NCBI GenBank assembly: GCA_040389965.1
Contig: JAZJZF010000015.1
Location: forward strand, 1-30,230
Direction: 5' to 3'
DNA from: UBA4416 sp040389965
GTDB taxonomy: Bacteria > Bacteroidota > Bacteroidia > B-17B0 > Aurantibacillaceae
DNA: 30,230 nucleotides
Position 1 is the stretch's first letter, and every line of letters begins with the position of its first letter. Below, one piece after another: positions 1 through 7,823 of this stretch. Both the position numbers and the translations under genes were made by a program. The notes beneath the pieces were generated by a model. The model did no database searches. It saw nothing but the letters and a program-made list of their open reading frames with translations, and had not been told where the DNA came from.

Positions 1-1195
1 TGTGATCCTTGGTTACAGGTAAATACTTACTGTATGTACTACGTGATAAAGCCTGAATACCACCCATTACAAGACCTACCAGAAAAGCCACAATGTAAAA
101 GTGAAATGGCGTTCTTACGATCAGGTAAGTAAAACCACAAATAAAGATCCAGATTAAAATAGCGATCATCAACGATTTGATATTGCCAATAATGGTCGAT
201 AACCATGAGAACAGGTAAGAACCTGCAATACCTACAAACTGAATGATTAAAATACTGATTATGAGTGATGTGGTCATTGTCTTTTCTGCCACTTCTTTGT
301 CGGGACCCCATTCTATTTCATTACGGGCAAACAACACGGCTACCACCATCACAGTTTGTACACCCATGTTAAAGAAGAAATAGCCTCCCAGAAATTGTTT
401 AAGATTCGGCAATAATTTAATCTGTGCCCATACCCCTTTCAGCTCTTTAAATCCTTTCGATAAAATTCCTTTTCTATCAGTCGTATGTTCTACAGCTAGT
501 TTTGTTGGTAAATGTTTAAATGTATATTGAGCAAATGCTATCCACCAGACACCTACCAATAAAAAAGAATATTTTACCTTAAAAAATCCAGTTACTATCA
601 TTACACCATTGACCTCTTTTTCTTCATATTTAAACACCATTATCCCTATAAGGCAAATGATCAGAAGCAACGAGCTTCCGAAATAGCCTAAGGCAAAGCC
701 TCTTGCGCTTACTTTATCCTGATTTTTTTCGGAAGCTATTTGCGGTAAATACGAATTATAATATACCAGGCTTCCCCAAAAACCAATGGTGGCAGTTATA
801 AACGGAATAAAGCTCAGCTCCAAATGCTCGCGGTTAAAGAAGAATAAGCACATACAGGAAAGTGCACCCAGGTAGCAAAAAAATTGAAGGAACCGTTTTT
901 TGTTTCCTAAATAATCGGCTACACCACTCAATACAGGGGTTATAAGCACAACAATAGCAAGTGCAAAAGCATATACAAACGAGTACAAGTTCTGGTTCTC
1001 AAATTCAAAACCTAAAAAGCTTACGGTATGGCCCAGAAAATTTTTATCGGCATCGTGCGTTGTTACATAATCATAAAAATTAGGGAAGATTGCCGATGTA
1101 ATTACCAGTGGAAATACGGAGTTAGCCCAATCGTAGAATGTCCAGGCCTTAATGGTTTTAGAATTATCTTTTTCTATGCTAGTGGAAGTATTCAT
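1..1195 (-). CDS. UMF1-family MFS transporter (3' end beyond window)
   Basis: An integral membrane transporter of the major facilitator superfamily, most like the UMF1/Atg22-type permeases. The N-terminus reads MNTSTSIEKDNSKTIKAW and is followed by FYDWANSVFP, a close match to the YDWANSAF signature of that family. Several hydrophobic membrane segments follow (for example ALAIVVLITPVLSGVADYLG and FALGYFGSSLLLIICLIGI). About 398 codons are inside the window, and the reading frame is still open at base 1, so the C-terminus is missing. The ATG lies just inside a TAnnTTTG promoter box about 55 bases upstream. The substrate cannot be deduced; family members are usually annotated only as MFS transporters. 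The gene runs in the same direction as the OmpA-domain gene upstream but appears to have its own promoter. Confidence 0.88.
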   Translation of the reverse strand, partial: MNTSTSIEKDNSKTIKAWTFYDWANSVFPLVITSAIFPNFYDYVTTHDADKNFLGHTVSFLGFEFENQNLYSFVYAFALAIVVLITPVLSGVADYLGNKKRFLQFFCYLGALSCMCLFFFNREHLELSFIPFITATIGFWGSLVYYNSYLPQIASEKNQDKVSARGFALGYFGSSLLLIICLIGIMVFKYEEKEVNGVMIVTGFFKVKYSFLLVGVWWIAFAQYTFKHLPTKLAVEHTTDRKGILSKGFKELKGVWAQIKLLPNLKQFLGGYFFFNMGVQTVMVVAVLFARNEIEWGPDKEVAEKTMTTSLIISILIIQFVGIAGSYLFSWLSTIIGNIKSLMIAILIWIFICGFTYLIVRTPFHFYIVAFLVGLVMGGIQALSRSTYSKYLPVTKDH

Positions 1196-1249
1196 ATGTA
1201 AGTTTTGAATTTAGAAAGTTCGGGAAGTTTTGAAAGTTTAAATGTACAG

Positions 1250-1257
1250 CAAAAATA
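1250..1257 (-). promoter_or_regulatory. -7 box of the MFS gene promoter
   Basis: On the minus strand this reads TATTTTTG, a match to the Bacteroidota -7 consensus TAnnTTTG. It sits 55 bases before the MFS ATG. I could not see a convincing -33 TTTG at the expected distance, so the call is moderate. Confidence 0.45.
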
Positions 1258-1302
1258 GTATGTAATTATCAAGTTGCCTCATCATCAAATCATTTAATTA
1301 AT

Positions 1303-2391
1303 TTAGTTCTTAATGATTTCAAATTCAACCCTGCGGTTCTTTGCCCGGTCTATTTCGGTATCGTTACCCGCAATAGGTATAGAGCTGCCATAGCCTTTAA
1401 AGTACAATTTGTTTTGCACTCCTTTTTTGATCAGGTATTCAAACACTTCGCGGGCACGCAACTCCGACAGTTTTTGGTTTTTTGACCGCGAGCCTGCGTT
1501 ATCAGAATGCCCGTTGATCTGTACTTCCATGGCAGGGTTTCTTATCAGGTATTGCGCCAGTTTATTAAGCTCTACCGACGATTCAGGCAGCAGGTAATAC
1601 CTTCCGTTTTCAAAGAAAATGTTTTTAAGTTGCACCTTTTCGCCCACTTTAATATTATTTTTCACCTGCAATACCGAGTCCTGTTCATCAATGCTGAAGG
1701 AACCCACAATTTCCACTTTTACCTTTTCAACCGCCTCTTTAGCCTTTATGAGCGATATGTCGTCCACAAAATAGTAAGCCTCTTTAAAACCAAACTTAAA
1801 AATGTTCATGCGGGCCATATCCTTTTTTACGGAAGCATTAAAGTTGCCAATTGTTAAATATTTTTCGCCACCATCGGCAAGGTATTTACCCGATATTTTA
1901 AACCACTGGTAATTATTGATAAAGCTTCCTTTCTTAATCACACTATCAATCAGGGCTGTTTTTAAAACATCTCCCTGGCTTTTATACCCGACTTTAGTAA
2001 AAAGGGCTCCAAACGACTTTAAACTTGCATTACTCCAATAAGCCAGTCTTATATACATTTCAAATTCGTAAGTGCTGCCTCTGTGTAAAGGTTCGGCCAG
2101 TTTAACCTGCAAAAACTCCTTGTATTTTTTCTGAAAGCGTAAACCGGCATAGCAGGTACCCAAATAGGCTCCTTTTTTAACAGAGGTATCATTACTAAGG
2201 GGTTCCTGGTAAAAATCGACACTGGCTATTTGCTGCCATGGAATAGCCTGCTTGATACTCCCCGATTTTTTCCGATAATTTTCGAAGCTGCCGTTAGGTA
2301 CAATGTTTTTTTGAATTTCTACAGGCTGTTGTGCATTGATACTGCTGTAAAAACACATACAAACGATAAAATAACGGACAATTCTCTTCAT
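1303..2391 (-). CDS. OmpA-family protein with N-terminal beta-rich domain
   Basis: A secreted or outer-membrane-associated protein of 362 residues. A signal peptide (MKRIVRYFIVCMCFYSSINA, then QQ) is followed by a region of about 200 residues beginning VPNGSFE, a common opening of carbohydrate-binding-like jelly-roll domains in Bacteroidota. The last 100 or so residues are an OmpA-like peptidoglycan-binding domain, with INGHSDNAGS, LSELRAREVFEYL and AKNRRVEFEI at the usual places. The protein probably links the outer envelope to the cell wall; no beta-barrel is apparent. I chose the ATG at 2391 over an in-frame TTG at 2403 because the TTG lies inside the promoter's -7 box. The message would then be almost leaderless. 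The gene is divergent from rpsT. Confidence 0.87.
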   Translation of the reverse strand: MKRIVRYFIVCMCFYSSINAQQPVEIQKNIVPNGSFENYRKKSGSIKQAIPWQQIASVDFYQEPLSNDTSVKKGAYLGTCYAGLRFQKKYKEFLQVKLAEPLHRGSTYEFEMYIRLAYWSNASLKSFGALFTKVGYKSQGDVLKTALIDSVIKKGSFINNYQWFKISGKYLADGGEKYLTIGNFNASVKKDMARMNIFKFGFKEAYYFVDDISLIKAKEAVEKVKVEIVGSFSIDEQDSVLQVKNNIKVGEKVQLKNIFFENGRYYLLPESSVELNKLAQYLIRNPAMEVQINGHSDNAGSRSKNQKLSELRAREVFEYLIKKGVQNKLYFKGYGSSIPIAGNDTEIDRAKNRRVEFEIIKN

Positions 2392-2400
2392 ACTATGCCG

Positions 2401-2431
2401 CAAAAATAAGTTTTAAGCCTTAATTGGTAAA
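2401..2431 (-). promoter_or_regulatory. Promoter of the OmpA-domain gene
   Basis: On the minus strand TTTA (2428-2431), 19 bases, then TATTTTTG (2401-2408) match the Bacteroidota pattern TTTG-N19-TAnnTTTG with one mismatch in the -33 box. The G of the -7 box is only 9 bases before the ATG, so transcription should start within a few bases of the start codon. Confidence 0.55.
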
Positions 2432-2530
2432 TAATTGTTATAAACACTTAAATATAATGGTTAAATGTGCTGTAATGTTACAAGTAATCTTGTAATTTTG
2501 AATAATTATTTAAATAAAAGCAATATTTTA

Positions 2531-2560
2531 TTTGGCATAATTAAAAAAAGTGTATATTTG
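2531..2560 (+). promoter_or_regulatory. rpsT promoter
   Basis: TTTG (2531-2534), an 18-base spacer and TATATTTG (2553-2560) match the Bacteroidota sigma factor consensus at both boxes. The expected start of transcription leaves a leader of roughly 35 bases before the rpsT ATG. Confidence 0.72.
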
Positions 2561-2600
2561 CAATCCAAAATAAAAAACAGAATTTAATAAATTTACGATA

Positions 2601-2858
2601 ATGGCAAACCATAAGTCAGCAATAAAAAGAATCAGATCAAACAACGCAAAACGTTTACAAAACCGTTATTTTGCAAAAACTACACGTAATGCAGTAAAGA
2701 AATTACGCACTACGGATAACCAAAAAGAGGCTTCTGCGTTATTACCTAAAGTAGTTGCTATGTTAGATAAGTTGGCTAAGAAAAACATTATCCATAAAAA
2801 TAAGGCTTCTAATTTAAAATCGAAGCTTACTAAAAAAGTAAATACCATAGCAAAATAA
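2601..2858 (+). CDS. rpsT: 30S ribosomal protein S20
   Basis: A small subunit ribosomal protein that binds 16S rRNA early in assembly. The 85 residues begin MANHKSAIKRIRSNNAKR, the characteristic S20 opening, and are lysine- and arginine-rich throughout, as expected for the three-helix bundle that packs against rRNA. Length is normal for the family. The gene stands alone between its own promoter and a strong terminator, the usual monocistronic arrangement for rpsT. Identification is secure. Confidence 0.97.
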   Translation: MANHKSAIKRIRSNNAKRLQNRYFAKTTRNAVKKLRTTDNQKEASALLPKVVAMLDKLAKKNIIHKNKASNLKSKLTKKVNTIAK

Positions 2859-2886
2859 TAACCTTATTTTTACAATAATACTACAG

Positions 2887-2915
2887 AATCCCGCAGAAAT
2901 GTGGGATTTTTTTTT
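2887..2915 (+). terminator. Rho-independent terminator of rpsT
   Basis: AATCCCGC (2887-2894) pairs with GTGGGATT (2901-2908) with one G-U pair and a six-base loop. A run of nine T runs from the foot of the stem. Confidence 0.85.
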
Positions 2916-2956
2916 ATTTTTGTACTAAAATAATTAGGCTATAAATAATAAATTTC

Positions 2957-2964
2957 TAATTTTG
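2957..2964 (+). promoter_or_regulatory. -7 box upstream of the OmpA/TPR lipoprotein gene
   Basis: TAATTTTG matches TAnnTTTG and lies 27 bases before the ATG at 2991, giving a leader of about 20 bases. No clear -33 TTTG is present at the normal spacing. Confidence 0.5.
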
Positions 2965-2990
2965 TCGAAAAATCATCTAACCTATAAAAT

Positions 2991-4730
2991 ATGAATACTA
3001 AAACTCTACGAAATTTAACACTTGCTGTCAGCGCCACTGCATTATTAGTTGGGTGCAATGGTTTAGGAAAAATGGTAAAAAAACAAAAAACCATTACTTA
3101 TGACGTAAAACCTAATCCTTTAGAAATGCATGGAGATAGCGTTGTATTTACTGTTAGCGGTAAATATCCTGCTAAAGTTTTTGCTAAAAAAGCGACAGTT
3201 ACGGTTACTCCTGTAGTAAAATATTCAGGTGGTGAAAAAGCTATGAAACCGGTTATTCTTGTAGGTGAAAAAGCTACAGGATCAGGTCAAAAAATCAGCT
3301 ATTCAACCGGAGGTACTTTCAGCTACACGACTGAAAAATTCGCTTATGAAGCGGGTATGAAGGTTGCTAAAGTTGAATTACGCGCTCAGGGTGCTGTTAA
3401 AAAGAAAACCAAAGATTTTACTCCTGTTGAAATTGCAGACGGTACAATCATTACTCCTTTATTGGTTCGCAACGACGAAAAAGGAATTTATGCAAAAGAT
3501 GCATTTGTTAAAACTACTCCTGTTAACCAAACAGCGAATATCTATTACCTGATCAACAAATCTGATGTAAGATCAACTGAGTTGAAAAGCGACGAGATGA
3601 AAAATCTTCAAACTTTTATCAATACCAACATCAACAGCCAATGGTATGAGTTTAAAGACATCAACGTTTCTGCTTATGCTTCTCCGGATGGTGAACTTAG
3701 CCTAAACGAAAATTTAGCTAAAGACCGTGCAAAATCAGGTTCTAAAGCTTTAATGGGTGAATTTAACAAAAACAAAAATAAAGACCAGAAATTTGGTAAA
3801 GAAGAAGCAAACTACAAAACTCAGACAACTGCTGAGGATTGGGATGGCTTCCAATCTTTAATGCAAGCTTCTTCAATTGCTGATAAAGATTTGATCTTAC
3901 GTGTTTTAACTATGTACAAAGATGGTGACCAACGCGAAAAAGAAATCAAAAATTTATCTAAAACATATACTGAAGTTGCAGAGAAAATTTTACCAAAATT
4001 ACGTCGTTCAGTGTTAACTGTTAACGTTGACAAAAAATCACGTACAGATGAAATGATCACTAAATTATCTACAACTTCTCCTGACAGTTTATCTGTTGAA
4101 GAGTTATTATATGCTGCTACTTTAACAACTGATTTAAACACTAAAGTTCAGATTTACCAAGCTGCTGAGAAAAAATATGCTAGCGACTGGAGAACTTCTA
4201 ACAACTTAGGTGTTGCATTATTAATGCAAAACAAAGTTACTGAAGCTGGTGAAGCATTTAAACGTGCTGAAGGTACTGCTAACGGTAATGCAATCGTAAT
4301 GAACCAAATGGGTATCGTTGCTGCTAAAGCAGGTGACCGTAAAAAAGCTATGGAATACTATGATAAAGCTGCTAGTGCAGGTAAAGAAGTAAACTATAAC
4401 AAAGGTATCTTAAATGTACGTGATGGTAAATATTCTGATGCAGTTTCTAACTTTGGTGAATACAAAGGATTTAACAAAGCATTAGCTGAGTTATTAAACG
4501 GTAACACTGGTGCTGTTGTAACTACAATCGATGCTAGTACAGAAAAAGATATGGCTATGTCATATTACTTAAAAGCAGTTGCTGCTGCACGTTCTAACAA
4601 CTCTGCTGAAGTTAATAATAACTTAAAATTAGCGATTGAAAAAGACGGTTCATTAAAAGCTGCTGCTAAAGATGATGCTGAATTTATCAAATCTCGTGAA
4701 AACGCTGATTTCAAAGCTTTAGTAAACTAA
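2991..4730 (+). CDS. Lipoprotein with OmpA-like and TPR regions
   Basis: A 579-residue predicted lipoprotein. The signal peptide ends in a lipobox, LLVGC, with lipidated Cys22. Residues of roughly 30-190 are beta-rich (repeated short V/T/K strands such as KATVTVTPVVKYSGG). Residues of about 215-260 resemble part of an OmpA-like fold (VSAYASPDGELSLNENLA then KDRAKSGSKAL). Residues of roughly 370-540 form a tetratricopeptide-like helical array, with alternating Ala/Leu/Tyr spacing in phrases such as WRTSNNLGVALLMQNKVTEA and AGDRKKAMEYYDKA. Codon choice is strongly biased to a few AT-ending codons (GCT, TTA, AAA), like the nearby rpsT, suggesting abundant expression. The function is unknown to me; a structural or assembly role at the outer membrane or periplasm fits. 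It is monocistronic. Confidence 0.85.
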   Translation: MNTKTLRNLTLAVSATALLVGCNGLGKMVKKQKTITYDVKPNPLEMHGDSVVFTVSGKYPAKVFAKKATVTVTPVVKYSGGEKAMKPVILVGEKATGSGQKISYSTGGTFSYTTEKFAYEAGMKVAKVELRAQGAVKKKTKDFTPVEIADGTIITPLLVRNDEKGIYAKDAFVKTTPVNQTANIYYLINKSDVRSTELKSDEMKNLQTFINTNINSQWYEFKDINVSAYASPDGELSLNENLAKDRAKSGSKALMGEFNKNKNKDQKFGKEEANYKTQTTAEDWDGFQSLMQASSIADKDLILRVLTMYKDGDQREKEIKNLSKTYTEVAEKILPKLRRSVLTVNVDKKSRTDEMITKLSTTSPDSLSVEELLYAATLTTDLNTKVQIYQAAEKKYASDWRTSNNLGVALLMQNKVTEAGEAFKRAEGTANGNAIVMNQMGIVAAKAGDRKKAMEYYDKAASAGKEVNYNKGILNVRDGKYSDAVSNFGEYKGFNKALAELLNGNTGAVVTTIDASTEKDMAMSYYLKAVAAARSNNSAEVNNNLKLAIEKDGSLKAAAKDDAEFIKSRENADFKALVN

Positions 4731-4750
4731 TTTTAACTCATACATTCTTA

Positions 4751-4781
4751 AAAGTCCTCCCTAATCCGGAGGACTTTTTTT
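4751..4781 (+). terminator. Rho-independent terminator after the OmpA/TPR lipoprotein
   Basis: AAAGTCCTCC (4751-4760) pairs perfectly with GGAGGACTTT (4768-4777) around a seven-base loop, followed by more T residues. Confidence 0.9.
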
Positions 4782-4862
4782 ATGTCTTAAAAACGCTCAA
4801 GTAATCTTAAAATAAGCTATATTTAAAACGTTAAAGAGACCGTTTACCGTATCACTCCACCA

Positions 4863-6110
4863 ATGGCTAAAGTAATTCCGTTCAGGGCAATACGCCCGCA
4901 AAATGATAAAGTGCATTTAGTAGCCTCGCGTTCCGTTGATGGCTATAATACTGCCGAGCTAAGAGAAAAACTGGCCGGCAACCCCTACTCTTTCTTACAT
5001 GTTATTAATCCTGATTTTGAAGATGGTATTAAAACCAAACCCGGATCGCGCGAACGTTTATTAAAAGTAAAAGACCATTTTAAAAAATTTGTCAGAGAAA
5101 AAGTCTTTTTAAGAGATGAAGCCCCCTGTTATTATCTCTACAGGCAGGTAAAAGAAGGCAATGAGTTTACCGGCATTATTGCCTGCACCAGTATTGACGA
5201 TTACATGAACGGGGTTATTAAAATTCACGAACAAACCCTTACGGCACGCGAGGAAAAACTGAAAGATTACCTTGACGTGTGTGAGTTTAATGCCGAACCT
5301 GTTCTGTTCTGCTACCCCAATGATCAAATAATAGACGAACTATCTGAGGAAATTAGCCTTACAAGGCCCGATTACGATTTCAGTACAACCGATAAAGTAA
5401 GACATACTGTATGGATCATTAGCAGCCGTAAAACCGTTAAACAAATTGCCGAGCGTTTTAATACGATTCCCAATATTTATATTGCAGATGGGCATCATCG
5501 TTCTGCCTCAGCTACCTTACTTGGAAAGTTAAGGCGCAGCACCCGCAAATCTTATACAGGCGAAGAAGCCTTTAATTATTACCTGGGCGTATTTTTTCCG
5601 GAGACTCATTTAAAAATTTACGATTATAACCGTGTGGTAAAAGACCTTAACGGCTTATCGGTAAACCAATTCATCTATAATTTAAAAACAGATTTTTTTA
5701 TTACCGAAATAAAAGAAGCTGATTTTAAGCCGCAGCACAAGCATGAAATGTCAATGTACGTTGACAATAAATGGTATTTGCTTAAGGCTAAAGAAACGAT
5801 TTATAACCCTAACGATCCCATTGGTAGCCTGGATGCAGATATTTTGACTAAACACATTTTATCTCCCATACTTGATATTCACGATCTGAAAACGGATAAG
5901 CGCATTGGCTTTGTACCCGGCGTAAAAGGAAGTATTGCCCTTAAACGACAAGTAGATGAAGGCAAGGCTGCTATTGCCTTTGGCTTATATCCGGTAACCA
6001 TGGAGCAGTTAAAATGGATAGCCGATACCAACAATATTATGCCTCCAAAATCGACCTGGGTAGAACCTAAAATGCGCAGCGGCTTATTAATTTATAGTTT
6101 AGAAGAATAA
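4863..6110 (+). CDS. DUF1015 family protein
   Basis: A cytosolic protein of 415 residues, the usual length of DUF1015. The family hallmarks are present: an opening of the type VIPFRAIRP, NPYSFLHVINP near residue 41, the segment GVIKIHEQT near 118, and the invariant IADGHHRSAS at 207-216. In many bacteria DUF1015 genes lie beside serine biosynthesis genes, but none is seen here. The DGHHR motif recalls the nucleotide-binding loop of ParB/sulfiredoxin-like folds, so a kinase-like or nucleotide-dependent activity is possible; that is inference. It is the first gene of a tight trio: the next gene begins four bases after its stop codon, followed by yggS. Confidence 0.88.
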   Translation: MAKVIPFRAIRPQNDKVHLVASRSVDGYNTAELREKLAGNPYSFLHVINPDFEDGIKTKPGSRERLLKVKDHFKKFVREKVFLRDEAPCYYLYRQVKEGNEFTGIIACTSIDDYMNGVIKIHEQTLTAREEKLKDYLDVCEFNAEPVLFCYPNDQIIDELSEEISLTRPDYDFSTTDKVRHTVWIISSRKTVKQIAERFNTIPNIYIADGHHRSASATLLGKLRRSTRKSYTGEEAFNYYLGVFFPETHLKIYDYNRVVKDLNGLSVNQFIYNLKTDFFITEIKEADFKPQHKHEMSMYVDNKWYLLKAKETIYNPNDPIGSLDADILTKHILSPILDIHDLKTDKRIGFVPGVKGSIALKRQVDEGKAAIAFGLYPVTMEQLKWIADTNNIMPPKSTWVEPKMRSGLLIYSLEE

Positions 6111-6114
6111 TCAT

Positions 6115-6654
6115 TTGCCATCATCACCTCTACATAGCGGAGTCAACATACAAAAAGTGACATTACAGGATTTGCCACTGCTTCGCGATATGAGCATTCA
6201 TACGTTCAGACAAACCTTCGAATATCAAAACACAGAGCAAAATATGCAAATGTATTTGAATGATAATTTAAATGAGCAACAACTCACGCTTGAAATAAAC
6301 GACCTTCATTCTCAGTTTTACATTGCTTATTATAACAAAGTTGCTGCCGGTTATTTAAAACTAAATTTTCCGGAGAAAGACGATTCTTCAATTCATAAAG
6401 ATCAGCTGGAAGTGGAACGTATCTACATTCTGCAGGACTTTCAGCGTTTGTCTATAGGGAAACAATTATTAGATTTCGCCAAACAAATAGCTATTACACA
6501 TTCTTTGAAAAGTATATGGCTGGGTGTGTGGGAACACAATATCAAAGCTATTTCCTTTTATAAACAATACGGTTTTGTAAAAACAGGTTCGCATGTATTT
6601 AAGTTGGGCGACGATGAACAAACAGACGAGATCATGGAATTAAAATTGATGTAA
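6115..6654 (+). CDS. GNAT family N-acetyltransferase
   Basis: A 179-residue acetyl-CoA-dependent acetyltransferase of unknown substrate. The fold markers run in order: VNIQKVTLQDLPLLRDM (first strand and helix), AAGYLKLNF (central strand), VERIYILQDFQRLSIGKQLL (acetyl-CoA pyrophosphate loop, where the usual R/Q-x-x-G-x-G has Ser for the first Gly), then IWLGVWEHNIKAISFYKQYG, the typical C-terminal N-x-x-A-x-x-F-Y element. The start is a TTG only four bases after the DUF1015 stop. I prefer it because the next ATG (6190) would remove the first strand of the domain. It is probably co-transcribed with DUF1015 and yggS. Confidence 0.85.
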   Translation: MPSSPLHSGVNIQKVTLQDLPLLRDMSIHTFRQTFEYQNTEQNMQMYLNDNLNEQQLTLEINDLHSQFYIAYYNKVAAGYLKLNFPEKDDSSIHKDQLEVERIYILQDFQRLSIGKQLLDFAKQIAITHSLKSIWLGVWEHNIKAISFYKQYGFVKTGSHVFKLGDDEQTDEIMELKLM

Positions 6655-6661
6655 TTTAAAT

Positions 6662-7312
6662 ATGCCTGTAAGAGAAAATATACAGTATTTTAAATCTGAA
6701 CTACCTGCAAACGTTACATTGGTAGCGGTTTCTAAAACCAAGCCCCTTACAATGCTACAGGAAGCCTATGATGCAGGCCAGAAAGATTTTGGCGAAAATT
6801 ATGTACAGGAACTGGTAGACAAGCAAGTAATATTACCCAATGATATTCGCTGGCATTTTATAGGGCATTTGCAAAGCAATAAAGTAAAATACATTGCTCC
6901 TTTTGTATACCTGATACATGGTGTAGACAGTATAAGCTTGCTGAAAGAGATCAACAAACAGGCACAAAAAAATAACCGTATCATTCATTGTCTTTTGCAG
7001 TTACATATTGCGGAAGAGGAAACTAAATTTGGTTTCAGTATAGAAGAAGTAACGCAGTTTTTACAATCGGGAGACCTGGATCAATATAAACACATTTCCG
7101 TGAAAGGCTTTATGGCTATGGCTTCCAACACCGAAGACGAAACAAAAATAAGAATAGAATTTAAACAGGTAAAACACTTACAAACTCAATTCCCTGAATT
7201 AACAATCTTAAGTTTTGGTATGAGTAGCGACTATAAAATAGCCATAGAAGAAGGCAGTACCATGGTGCGCATAGGCAGCAGTATTTTTGGCGAGAGGGAT
7301 TATAGTAAGTGA
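6662..7312 (+). CDS. yggS: YggS/PLPBP pyridoxal phosphate homeostasis protein
   Basis: A cytosolic PLP-binding protein of the YggS/PROSC family, 216 residues. Family members carry PLP on a lysine in an alanine-racemase-like barrel and keep B6 vitamers and amino-acid pools balanced rather than catalysing a known reaction. The PLP lysine is Lys25 in VAVSKTKP. Other signatures are DFGENYVQEL, WHFIGHLQSNK, and the phosphate-binding end FGMSSDYKIAIEEGSTMVR with IGSSIFGERDY. It is the last gene of the DUF1015-GNAT-yggS run, seven bases after the GNAT stop. Downstream is a folded repeat element rather than a simple terminator. Confidence 0.95.
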   Translation: MPVRENIQYFKSELPANVTLVAVSKTKPLTMLQEAYDAGQKDFGENYVQELVDKQVILPNDIRWHFIGHLQSNKVKYIAPFVYLIHGVDSISLLKEINKQAQKNNRIIHCLLQLHIAEEETKFGFSIEEVTQFLQSGDLDQYKHISVKGFMAMASNTEDETKIRIEFKQVKHLQTQFPELTILSFGMSSDYKIAIEEGSTMVRIGSSIFGERDYSK

Positions 7313-7354
7313 AAATCTATATTATGTTTGAATACCTAACTATGATTTAATCAA

Positions 7355-7457
7355 AATTCCTCCTTTGAAGGAGGTGGCCGAAAGGCCGGTGGATGTGTTT
7401 TCTAATTAGGCAGAAACATCTCCCGCCCTACGGGCACCCTCTTGAAAAGAGGGAATT
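7355..7457. repeat. REPIN-like inverted repeat made of paired hairpins
   Basis: Two arms of about 45 bases, 7355-7400 and 7414-7457, are imperfect reverse complements around a 13-base spacer. Each arm holds two small hairpins of its own. Arm one has CCTCCTT/AAGGAGG (7359-7374) and GGCC-GAAA-GGCC (7376-7387), the latter with a GNRA-type loop. Arm two has GCCC-TAC-GGGC (7425-7435) and CCCTCTT-GAA-AAGAGGG (7437-7453). The arms differ in sequence but keep both stems. This is the architecture of REP doublets (REPINs), which are moved in trans by RAYT transposases. It lies between convergent genes and may also end transcription both ways. Confidence 0.7.
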
Positions 7458-7483
7458 AGTTCAACTTTAAAACATACAAACCC

Positions 7484-7822
7484 TTACAACGCCAGCTCAA
7501 TTGTAGGATCCCAGAATAGTTTTTTAAACTCTACTACCGTATCATCTTCTACCTTTATTTTTTCTTTTTCCAAGAGCTCCTGCATTTCGAAAGGCGTTGC
7601 AAAATGATGCTTTCCGGTAAGTTGTCCGTTCCGGTTAACCACCCTGTGTGCCGGCACTTTGGGCTTTTGGCCGTGCGCCGCATTCATGGCATAACCTACC
7701 AAACGCGATGATCCTTTTGCTCCTAAATAAGCCGCTATAGAGCCATAGCTTGTCACGCGTCCTTTTGGAATTAAACGAACTACCTGAAAAACTTGATCAA
7801 AAAAATCTTTATCTGTTGCCAT
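7484..7822 (-). CDS. Alkyltransferase-like (ATL) DNA repair protein, MGMT fold
   Basis: A 112-residue protein with the DNA-binding domain of O6-alkylguanine-DNA alkyltransferase. The recognisable parts are IPKGRVTSYGSIAAYLGA, SSRLVGYAMNAA (helix-turn-helix with the nucleotide-flipping Arg40), and VPAHRVVNRNGQLTG. The active-site motif of true transferases is PCHRV; here the cysteine is Ala58. Proteins of this type (ATLs) cannot accept the alkyl group but bind alkylated guanine and hand it to nucleotide excision repair. That role is inferred from the family. The short length without the N-terminal MGMT domain also fits an ATL. Its ATG begins one base after the stop codon of the LuxE-like gene, so the two are almost certainly co-transcribed and probably translationally coupled. 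Confidence 0.9.
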   Translation of the reverse strand: MATDKDFFDQVFQVVRLIPKGRVTSYGSIAAYLGAKGSSRLVGYAMNAAHGQKPKVPAHRVVNRNGQLTGKHHFATPFEMQELLEKEKIKVEDDTVVEFKKLFWDPTIELAL

Positions 7823-7823
7823 T

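Noticed and set aside
39..311. 90-codon open frame on the minus strand near the left edge
   Set aside because: It is in another frame of the MFS transporter, whose membrane segments continue through this stretch.
1200..1235. Repeat of AAGTTTTGAA (1200-1209 and 1226-1235) in the MFS leader
   Set aside because: Only two short AT-rich copies with no palindrome; within chance in this composition.
1507..1857. 116-codon open frame on the plus strand opposite the OmpA-domain gene
   Set aside because: It lies wholly inside a convincing OmpA-family gene on the other strand and shows no domain.
7355..7457. CRISPR array or tRNA/ncRNA in the convergent repeat region
   Set aside because: There are two inverted arms rather than evenly spaced direct repeats, no cas genes, and no cloverleaf pattern.
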